13,865 nucleotides of DNA from Pseudomonadales bacterium (GTDB lineage: Bacteria > Pseudomonadota > Gammaproteobacteria > Pseudomonadales > DT-91), in the NCBI GenBank assembly GCA_013215025.1, contig JABSRR010000012.1:1216-15080 (forward strand), given 5' to 3'. Below, piece after piece: positions 8,159-13,865 of the stretch. The position numbers and the translations under genes are program-made. The notes under the pieces are model-generated. The model searched no databases, had not been told where the DNA came from, and saw only the letters and a program-made list of their open reading frames with translations. Positions within the stretch are counted from its first letter, which is position 1, and the number at the start of each line of letters is the position of its first letter.

Positions 8159-8164
8159 TATAAT
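8159..8164 (+). promoter_or_regulatory. Candidate -10 element for suhB
   Basis: A perfect TATAAT on the plus strand, preceded by TGCT, stands 23 nt before the boxA and 71 nt before the suhB start codon. A recognisable -35 is lacking. Transcription would begin near 8171, putting the boxA about 16 nt into the transcript. The two opposed -10 elements are only about 30 bp apart, so trmJ and suhB promoters would face away from each other in the same short region. Confidence 0.45.
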
Positions 8165-8186
8165 TGCTGCAGAGTTTCACACTCAC

Positions 8187-8198
8187 TGATCTTTAACA
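8187..8198 (+). promoter_or_regulatory. boxA-like Nus-factor site in the suhB leader
   Basis: TGATCTTTAACA differs at one base from the boxA core TGCTCTTTAACA of rRNA leaders, where NusB-NusE bind RNA. It stands 37 nt before the suhB start codon in the expected untranslated leader. In E. coli, SuhB is part of the Nus complex and a boxA in the suhB leader mediates autoregulation; that knowledge from the literature makes this position meaningful. Confidence 0.78.
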
Positions 8199-8235
8199 GC
8201 CGTTTCCGCCGTCATTTTTATACAAGGTTTGAATT

Positions 8236-9033
8236 ATGCACCCATTTATCAATATTGCTCTTCGCGCCGCAAGAAAAGCGGGCGATATCATTGAACGTGC
8301 GGCGGAAAACATTGATCAGCTCGAAGTGATGGCAAAATCTGCTAGCGACTTTGTCACCGAGGTTGATCAAGCGGCCGAGCAAGAGATTCTCTATCATTTA
8401 CAAAAAGCCTATCCAGATCACGCCTTCGTCTGCGAAGAAGCTGGCATTATTGGCGATCCTGAGCAAGCCGAATATCACTGGCTTATTGACCCTTTAGACG
8501 GCACTACTAATTTCATTCACGGCATTGCCCATTTTGCCGTTTCTATCGCCTGCGTTAATCGACAGGGCGTGCTTGAACATGCGGTTATTTATGACCCTAT
8601 TAAGCGTGAAGAATATACTGCCAGTCGTGGTGCAGGCGCCCAACTCAATGGCCGCCGAATTCGAGTGAAGGAAAAATACCACAAACCTCAGGCACTTTTT
8701 GCCACCGGCATACCCTTTGGTGATACACCGCATGCAGCAATGCTAGAATTTAACCAAGCTCTGAACACCTTAGCTTTGGGCAGCGCCGGCATTCGACGGA
8801 TGGGCGCTTGCTCACTCGATCTAGCCTATGTTGCGGCTGGTCGCTATGATGGCTTTTGGGAGAAAGGCATTAAAGCTTGGGATATTGCCGCTGGCATGCT
8901 GCTAGTCAAAGAAGCCGGCGGGCTAGTCTCAGATTTTTCGGGCGGTTTTGATTCACTGAAAAATCATCAAATTGTGGCAGGCTCACCCAAGGCCTTCAAA
9001 GCAACGCTGCAAGCAGTGCAACCCAAGAACTGA
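8236..9033 (+). CDS. suhB: SuhB, inositol monophosphatase-family protein / Nus-complex factor
   Basis: This 265-residue Mg-dependent phosphatase-family protein is the only plus-strand gene. In E. coli SuhB hydrolyses inositol monophosphate in vitro, but its main cellular role is in the NusA/NusB/NusE antitermination complex on rRNA. Metal-site motifs are intact: EEAG with E67 and E68, WLIDPLDGTTNF (82-93) with D85 and D88, and WDIAAGMLLVKEAGG (215-229) with D216. Length matches E. coli SuhB (267). The ATG has AAGG 8 nt upstream. A boxA in the leader argues that the Nus role and autoregulation exist here. It is followed by a repeat-rich gap with no clear terminator, convergent with the phospholipase-like gene. 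Confidence 0.96.
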   Translation: MHPFINIALRAARKAGDIIERAAENIDQLEVMAKSASDFVTEVDQAAEQEILYHLQKAYPDHAFVCEEAGIIGDPEQAEYHWLIDPLDGTTNFIHGIAHFAVSIACVNRQGVLEHAVIYDPIKREEYTASRGAGAQLNGRRIRVKEKYHKPQALFATGIPFGDTPHAAMLEFNQALNTLALGSAGIRRMGACSLDLAYVAAGRYDGFWEKGIKAWDIAAGMLLVKEAGGLVSDFSGGFDSLKNHQIVAGSPKAFKATLQAVQPKN

Positions 9034-9060
9034 AGTTGCGCCTTATCAAAGCTAGCATCT

Positions 9061-9108
9061 GGCTGTGCTAATATGTGGCTCTGCTAATATGTAGCTGTGC
9101 TGATTTGT
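9061..9108. repeat. 16-bp tandem repeat, three imperfect units
   Basis: Three adjacent units: GGCTGTGCTAATATGT (9061-9076), GGCTCTGCTAATATGT (9077-9092, one change) and AGCTGTGCTGATTTGT (9093-9108, three changes). They lie just after the suhB stop. The unit is not a multiple of three and is not coding. Confidence 0.9.
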
Positions 9109-9131
9109 TGCGCTCACAGCTTGTATTCATT

Positions 9132-9170
9132 GGCTGAACTGAAAGCCTGAACTGACAGCCTGAATGGTAT
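9132..9170. repeat. 13-bp tandem repeat, three imperfect units
   Basis: Units are GGCTGAACTGAAA (9132-9144), GCCTGAACTGACA (9145-9157) and GCCTGAATGGTAT (9158-9170); the first two are close, the third decayed. The unit differs from the neighbouring 16-bp repeat apart from a shared GGCTG-like start. Confidence 0.8.
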
Positions 9171-9242
9171 TGATGCTCACCCTCATTGAAAAATATTTAA
9201 GTATTTACGCTTAATGTAGAGAGTACCAAGAGCTCTAAAATG

Positions 9243-9260
9243 CTAAGAGTGTTAAGAGTG
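9243..9260. repeat. 9-bp tandem repeat, two units
   Basis: CTAAGAGTG (9243-9251) is followed directly by TTAAGAGTG (9252-9260), one base different. This short pair lies just beyond the 3' end of the phospholipase-like gene. Confidence 0.6.
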
Positions 9261-9271
9261 CCGGCAAGACG

Positions 9272-10204
9272 TTACTCGAACTCGATGCCAAAGCCCACAT
9301 AGCTGGTTTTAAGGTGATAACTCGCTGGCTCTTTACCGAAGCCATCAAAGTAAAATAATGATAGCCATGCATCGCCAGCCTTGGCATTGATCGCCAGTTT
9401 ACCGCCGCGATTCTTAAACACGTTTTTTAAACCCGTCTTAAACTCAACTCGAGTATTTAGCCAAGGCTGAAAAAAGTAGTCGTAGCGTAGTCTTAGCCCA
9501 TCGTAGGCAGCAATTTCAGCATTATCTTGTTGATCCCACCAAATCTCGTCTTCTTTATCGAGCAGTCCTGCTAACTGACAATCACATAATAAACGCAAAT
9601 CCGTTTGCAATAGCCAATCGCCCTGCTGAGGCTGAACCAAATTCAGGTCTGAACTTAATCGGTAACGCAGACTAAAATAATCCCAACCGCGACTCACCTC
9701 ATTGATTGCGAAAATCAGATTTCGCTGCTGCGCAAGCGTATTAAAAATATCCAAGGCATCGTCAATACCGTTTTGGTCATCATCTTGCTTGGCTAGCTCT
9801 AACGACTGACCGTTCGATTCATGAAACCAACCTAATTCAAAGCTATGCCAAAAGCCTTGCCAAACAAAGCTATTAAATTTGTAGCTAATGCCAGGGTTTT
9901 GAATACGCGATAGCACGGGTGAGGATTTGTATTGCTCATTTAACACATAAAAATCAAATAAGCCGTTATACACGAAATGAAGGCCTTGATAGATGGGGTA
10001 TTCTATCGATAAATAAAATTCAAGATGCTCTTCTTCTTTTAGCGGATCGTTGGTAGTAGGCACTGCAAGCCCAAAAAAATTCGGGTTGTATGCCACAATT
10101 TTATCAGTAAACGAGGCAAACTTATCTTCGGCAATAAGCTCGCCAGCAATAGCCTCAGTAGCCATTGAAATGAACAGAAAATACAATGCATGGCGAATAT
10201 TCAC
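9272..10204 (-). CDS. pldA: Divergent outer-membrane phospholipase A (OMPLA/PldA family)
   Basis: This 310-residue exported protein looks like an outer-membrane phospholipase A barrel. A signal peptide (1-20, ending ATEAIA before GEL) is followed by alternating beta-strand sequence, and the OMPLA motif appears as FHESNGQS, placing the catalytic pair at H128 and S130. The downstream SRGWD (171-175) matches the SRSWN segment of E. coli, but the third triad residue, Asn156 there, is D175 here. Between the two segments are about 33 extra residues that include DDDQNGIDDALD (141-152), a 12-residue EF-hand-like calcium loop. OMPLA is a calcium-dependent, dimerisation-activated lipase. The start is GTG at 10204, with AGGGA 6 nt upstream and a signal peptide beginning at once. 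The family call is good; activity is uncertain. Confidence 0.75.
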   Translation of the reverse strand: MNIRHALYFLFISMATEAIAGELIAEDKFASFTDKIVAYNPNFFGLAVPTTNDPLKEEEHLEFYLSIEYPIYQGLHFVYNGLFDFYVLNEQYKSSPVLSRIQNPGISYKFNSFVWQGFWHSFELGWFHESNGQSLELAKQDDDQNGIDDALDIFNTLAQQRNLIFAINEVSRGWDYFSLRYRLSSDLNLVQPQQGDWLLQTDLRLLCDCQLAGLLDKEDEIWWDQQDNAEIAAYDGLRLRYDYFFQPWLNTRVEFKTGLKNVFKNRGGKLAINAKAGDAWLSLFYFDGFGKEPASYHLKTSYVGFGIEFE

Positions 10205-10303
10205 AAACTATCCCTGTTTAAGATGGTAAATGGCTTATTGCCGTTTAATGTCGAGAAAACAACATAATCTCGAACAATATGCGAGAAGAGTCCGCCCTAA
10301 AGC

Positions 10304-11179
10304 TTAGAATGCAAAGCGAAAATGCGACATTAAACCTGAATACCCAGTCTCTAGCTTGCCATCAAACTCACTACTGTCAACATCTAGATCAAACACTAAT
10401 GAGCTCAGACCGATACCAAGACCAAAATTTTGCAATACTTGGTACTCGAGACCAATATAGTTTTCTTTTAACAGGCCACCATAACCTTCATAATCCAGCG
10501 CAAATAATTCATGCTGATAAATGAAAGAGAAATTATCACTGACGTTGTAACGAAAACCAATATTCAAGGTTGGTAGAGGGATATACTGATCTGACGAAAA
10601 ATCGCCATTGCTTTCCCGCTCGTCATCGCCATTTACAAATAAGTCGCTGCTAAAATTCAGCTCGGTTCGTCTAACATTCAAACCCAATCCGACATATGCC
10701 TCATAAGCTTTAACATTAATCAATGAATAGTCCCAGCCTAGCTTAAGCACGGAGGTATTAATTTCAGTAGAAAGTTGGCTGCCTATGCCATATATATTGT
10801 CGCCGATTTGAATATTCTCTTTGTCGACAACAGAATCGCCCTTTCGATCGGTTTGATAGAAGCTAAGTCTTAAGCGGTGCTTCAGGTTAAATTGATACGC
10901 AGCATCTATTTTCAGTACGCTGACGCTCTTATCAATGCCCAGAGCCTGCTCTAAGTCGAGCAAGCTACCCAAACCAAGACGTTTTGAGTTTACCTGCACC
11001 AAAGAATCATAACCAGATGCCGCAAAACCACCGATATCAACAAACCATGCATGGCGATCTCTTTCCTCATATCGCTGCTGAGCATTCGCCTGCATATAGG
11101 AGCTAATGAGTAACAGCAAAAGTGTAGATCGAAATATATTTATGACAGCGCTTTTAACAATATTGATCGCAGTATTCAT
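10304..11179 (-). CDS. Outer-membrane beta-barrel protein of unknown function
   Basis: I do not recognise a named protein, but this 291-residue sequence is clearly an exported outer-membrane barrel. It starts with a basic/hydrophobic signal peptide whose hydrophobic core is STLLLLLISSYMQ and whose likely cleavage is after ANA, before QQRYEE. Alternating polar/hydrophobic strands follow, and it ends in Phe (HFRFAF), the usual BAM recognition signal. The block LGSLLDLEQALGIDKSVS followed by LKIDAAYQFNLKHRLRLSFYQTDRKG recalls a widespread family of uncharacterised barrels with conserved LGLD and PRHRI/DFSYF-like segments. It is separated from secF by 50 nt and from the pldA-like gene by 99 nt, and its own promoter is not clear. 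A porin or lipid-handling role is possible but unproven. Confidence 0.75.
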   Translation of the reverse strand: MNTAINIVKSAVINIFRSTLLLLLISSYMQANAQQRYEERDRHAWFVDIGGFAASGYDSLVQVNSKRLGLGSLLDLEQALGIDKSVSVLKIDAAYQFNLKHRLRLSFYQTDRKGDSVVDKENIQIGDNIYGIGSQLSTEINTSVLKLGWDYSLINVKAYEAYVGLGLNVRRTELNFSSDLFVNGDDERESNGDFSSDQYIPLPTLNIGFRYNVSDNFSFIYQHELFALDYEGYGGLLKENYIGLEYQVLQNFGLGIGLSSLVFDLDVDSSEFDGKLETGYSGLMSHFRFAF

Positions 11180-11229
11180 AACAACAAATTCTTATAAAGC
11201 ATGGCAACCCAAAGCAGGTCGCCGATGAA

Positions 11230-12144
11230 CTAGGGCGTGTCGTAATCTTCTTCTGCTTGCTCAATCACAATAAGGTCATCTTTGCTGATGTGCATAAGCA
11301 TCAGCACATTGGCCGCGACATAAATTGACGAATAAGTACCAATTAGCACGCCTGTTAGCAATGCAATTGAGAATCCGCGAATCAGATCGCCACCGAAGAT
11401 ATACAGCACAACCAACACCAGCAAGGTAGTCAAGGAGGTGACGATAGTGCGACTGAACGTTTGTGTTAATGAGGTATTAATGACCTCAGCAGCATCACCC
11501 TTGCGCATCAGACGAAAATTTTCACGAATTCGATCAGAAACGACAATGGTATCATTCAAGGAGTAGCCGATAACCGCCAAAATGGCAGCTAATACCGTAA
11601 GATCAAACTCCAAACCTAATAAGGCAAACAAACCTAAGGTAATTAGAACATCATGCGCCAAGGCCGCAACGGCACCGATTGAAAACTTCAGCTGAAAACG
11701 AATTGCCACATAGACCATAATCATGGCGAGAGCCAATAGCATGGCCATACCGCCCTGCTCTTTAAGCTCATCACCTACCTGTGGCCCAACAAACTCTATG
11801 CGCTCTAGCTCAACGCTTGGATCGGCCGACTCAAGCGCGTTTAGAATTTGGCTGCCTAGCTTTGAGGTACTTTCACCCTGAACGCGGATCATCACATCGG
11901 TTTCAGCACCAAAATGTTGCACTACGGCATTACCAAAACCTGCCTCTGCCAGATCTTCACGCACCACCGACAAATCTGCCGGCTGCTCAAACGCCACCTC
12001 AACTAAGGTACCGCCGGTAAAGTCTAAACCGAAGTTTAAGCCTCTAAAAGCAAGCGCTGCGATAGCAATCAGCAACAGTATGGCTGAAAACCCGGTTGCC
12101 ACATGGCGATAGGCCATAAAATTGAATACTTTTTTCTCGCTCAT
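11230..12144 (-). CDS. secF: SecF, Sec translocon accessory membrane subunit
   Basis: This 304-residue inner-membrane protein works with SecD (and YajC) to pull exported proteins through SecYEG using the proton gradient. Landmarks are the N-terminal membrane helix (about 16-33) followed by FGLDFTGGTLVEV (38-50), a periplasmic domain (about 55-130), and five further helices (about 133-149, 156-176, 184-206, 237-251 and 257-284). The fourth helix contains the conserved VIGYSLNDTIVVSDRIREN. Length is that of Pseudomonas-type SecF. The ATG lies 8 nt after the secD stop with an AGGT upstream, so the two are cotranscribed. Confidence 0.97.
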   Translation of the reverse strand: MSEKKVFNFMAYRHVATGFSAILLLIAIAALAFRGLNFGLDFTGGTLVEVAFEQPADLSVVREDLAEAGFGNAVVQHFGAETDVMIRVQGESTSKLGSQILNALESADPSVELERIEFVGPQVGDELKEQGGMAMLLALAMIMVYVAIRFQLKFSIGAVAALAHDVLITLGLFALLGLEFDLTVLAAILAVIGYSLNDTIVVSDRIRENFRLMRKGDAAEVINTSLTQTFSRTIVTSLTTLLVLVVLYIFGGDLIRGFSIALLTGVLIGTYSSIYVAANVLMLMHISKDDLIVIEQAEEDYDTP

Positions 12145-12152
12145 CTGGATAC

Positions 12153-13865
12153 CTATATAGCTAAACGATTAACGCGCGGATTTCGGTAAATTAGCTGCAC
12201 TATCGCACGGGTGACAACAATTGCTGTAAACATGGAAGTTAAAATACCAATCATTAAGGTAACAGCAAAACCTTGCACGGGGCCGCTACCAATCGCGAAC
12301 AAAATAACGGCAACCAAGAAGGTGGTAATATTGGCATCCATAATCGTCACAAATGCACGATCATAGCCAGCCTCAATTGCCTTGTAAGGTGAAATGCCGT
12401 CAGCGATTTCCTCCTTAATCCTCGCAAAAATCAGCACATTGGCATCAACCGCCATACCCACAGTTAACACAATGCCGGCTATCCCAGGCAGCGTTAAGGT
12501 AGCCGATAAAATAGACATACAGGCGACTATCAAAATAAGGTTCAATACCAATGCAATATTCGCCGCAAGGCCAAACACTTTATAATACAGCAGCATAAAT
12601 ACCAGCACCGCCAGCATACCAATACTGACTGCCTCAATGCCTAGGGCAATATTCTCCGCACCTAAAGACGGGCCAATCGTGCGTTCTTCAACAAAGTCGA
12701 TTGGCGCCGCCAATGCGCCTGCGCGAAGCAGCAGTGCCAAATCTTTTGCTTCTTGCGGACTGTCTAAACCAGTGATTCGAAATTGTACGCCAAGTGCAGA
12801 CTGCACTGTGGCAAGCGATATAATTTCTTTTTGGTAATAAGGCACGCGCTCCAGGCTTTTGCGGCCAGCTTCATCTAACACTGTTTTTGCACGGTATTTA
12901 CGCTCGATAAATAGCACGCCTAGATTACGACCAATATTCGATTTAGTGGCAGCATGCATACGTTTGCCGCCTTGACTATCGAGTGTGATATTAACTTGGG
13001 GTCGACCATTTTCGTCAAAGCTTGAACTGGCGTTAGACACGTGCTCACCAGTAATGACCACTGAGCGCGTCAGAGCAGCTTGTGCCCGGCGACCAACCCC
13101 CTGACGAAATGGAAACATTTCCTGACCACTTTTACCATCAGCCTCTAAACGAAATTCAAGACTGGCGGTTTTACCAATGATACGCTTAGCGGTAGAGGAG
13201 TCTTGTACACCGGGTAGCTCAACCACAATGCGATTGGCGCCTTGTTTTTGCACCAAAGGTTCTGATACGCCTAGCTCGTTGACTCGATTTCGTAATGCCG
13301 TTAAGTTTTGGGTCACAGCATCTTGCGCGATTTGTTTTCGCTCTGATTCAGAGACTGACCAACGAATTAAAAATTTACCCTGCTCGTCATCTTCGGTGCT
13401 AATAATGAGATTAGGTTGTGCGTCTTTAATCAAGGCTTTTGCCTGATCTCTTAGCTCAGCGCTTTTAAAGCGGCCAACAATAACAATCGTTGACTGTTCA
13501 TCTAGCGTTAGTGATTCAGTATCAACGACACCGCGAATACGCTGCTCTCGCAGCTGTTTGCGAATATCGCCTTTGTAACCATCCATGCGTTTCTCTAAGG
13601 CAAACAGCGTATCAACTTCTAATAAAAAGTGTACCCCACCCGAAAGATCAAGACCCAGCTTCATTGGCTCAGCGCCCAAGGCAACTAACCATTCAGGCGT
13701 GGTAGGTGCAAGATTGAGCGCTACGATGTATTGTGCCTTTAAGGCTATATCAATGATTTCTTTTGCATGCAGCTGCTGCGCTTGGTCTTGCAGACGAATC
13801 AAAATATGCTGCGCATTTAACTCATGCGACTTTACCGCGATGTTATCTTGCTCAAGTGCAAACAA
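12153..13865 (-). CDS. secD: SecD, Sec translocon accessory membrane subunit (partial, 5' end beyond window)
   Basis: The reading frame is open to the right edge, so the first visible codon (TTG, Leu) is internal and roughly the first 50 residues, including the N-terminal membrane helix, are missing from about 620. What is present is the periplasmic P1 region beginning MKLGLDLSGGVHFLLEVD (68-85 of the visible part) and the five C-terminal helices. VGMAVDANVLIFARIKEE (469-486) contains the conserved Asp implicated in proton movement. SecD and SecF are related by duplication and form one complex at SecYEG. FARIKEE resembles Pseudomonas-type SecD more than the E. coli form. Upstream of it one would expect yajC and tgt outside the window. 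Confidence 0.97.
   Translation of the reverse strand: MFALEQDNIAVKSHELNAQHILIRLQDQAQQLHAKEIIDIALKAQYIVALNLAPTTPEWLVALGAEPMKLGLDLSGGVHFLLEVDTLFALEKRMDGYKGDIRKQLREQRIRGVVDTESLTLDEQSTIVIVGRFKSAELRDQAKALIKDAQPNLIISTEDDEQGKFLIRWSVSESERKQIAQDAVTQNLTALRNRVNELGVSEPLVQKQGANRIVVELPGVQDSSTAKRIIGKTASLEFRLEADGKSGQEMFPFRQGVGRRAQAALTRSVVITGEHVSNASSSFDENGRPQVNITLDSQGGKRMHAATKSNIGRNLGVLFIERKYRAKTVLDEAGRKSLERVPYYQKEIISLATVQSALGVQFRITGLDSPQEAKDLALLLRAGALAAPIDFVEERTIGPSLGAENIALGIEAVSIGMLAVLVFMLLYYKVFGLAANIALVLNLILIVACMSILSATLTLPGIAGIVLTVGMAVDANVLIFARIKEEIADGISPYKAIEAGYDRAFVTIMDANITTFLVAVILFAIGSGPVQGFAVTLMIGILTSMFTAIVVTRAIVQLIYRNPRVNRLAI

Larger units (their letters stand above)
9034..9271. other. Intergenic gap between convergent suhB and pldA-like genes
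   Basis: This 238-bp stretch has no credible ORF on either strand and no strong GC stem followed by a U-tract for either convergent gene. What it does hold is three separate clusters of short imperfect tandem repeats with different unit lengths (16, 13 and 9 bp), listed separately. A weak stem TAGCA/TGCTA occurs just after suhB (about 9053-9070). Confidence 0.7.

Noticed and set aside
9185-9215. AAATA...TATTT inverted repeat as a terminator
   Set aside because: The stem is all A-T and short, with no U-tract; too weak to call.
10205-10303. Promoter for the pldA-like gene built on TCGACA as a -35
   Set aside because: TCGACA is close to TTGACA, but nothing like TATAAT stands at 16-18 bp; not supported.
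12400-12440. Ala in SecD FARIKEE where E. coli has Glu (NERIKEE)
   Set aside because: From memory Pseudomonas-type SecD also lacks this Glu (FSRIREE), so it is a lineage feature rather than a defect.
13863-13865. TTG at the right edge as the start of secD
   Set aside because: The frame stays open to the edge and about 50 residues of a normal SecD, including its first membrane helix, are missing; this is an internal Leu codon.

Overview
This window reads as gammaproteobacterial chromosome, probably from a marine, Pseudomonas/Cellvibrio-like lineage. The gene order secD-secF-suhB-trmJ-iscR-iscS is the neighbourhood that, from memory, surrounds the isc operon in Pseudomonas and relatives. The SecD, SecF, TrmJ and IscR proteins are all of gammaproteobacterial type. 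The exact genus cannot be read from the sequence. No tRNA, rRNA, CRISPR array, insertion sequence or phage gene was seen. Almost all genes lie on the minus strand; suhB is the only one on the plus strand.

Reading along the minus strand from the right edge: secD (cut by the window edge) and secF encode the Sec translocon accessory pair. They are followed by two genes for exported outer-membrane beta-barrel proteins, one of unknown function and one a divergent outer-membrane phospholipase A. A 238-bp gap with three families of short tandem repeats separates these from suhB, which points the opposite way. The suhB leader contains a near-perfect boxA, the signature of Nus-factor/SuhB autoregulation. 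Divergent from suhB is trmJ, a tRNA 2'-O-methyltransferase.

Next is an eight-gene iron-sulfur cluster operon: iscR-iscS-sufB-sufC-sufD-sufS-sufA-sufT. It has small gaps, about 2 to 30 nt, and runs off the left edge inside sufT. A strong sigma70-type promoter overlapped by an IscR type-1-like site lies just upstream of iscR, so the operon is probably repressed by [2Fe-2S]-IscR and opened when clusters are scarce. IscS (class I) and SufS (class II) supply persulfide sulfur, SufBC2D is the ATP-driven scaffold, SufA is an A-type carrier, and SufT is a DUF59/MIP18-type maturation factor. No iscU, hscBA, fdx or sufE is present.

The most notable points are: a SUF scaffold sitting in the isc locus behind an authentic IscR with two different cysteine desulfurases; the boxA leader of suhB; an OMPLA-like protein with an inserted EF-hand-like loop between its catalytic segments and Asp where Asn is expected; and the repeat-filled gap after suhB. 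I did not find a convincing entirely new multi-gene system; the window is largely core metabolism with an unusual operon composition.
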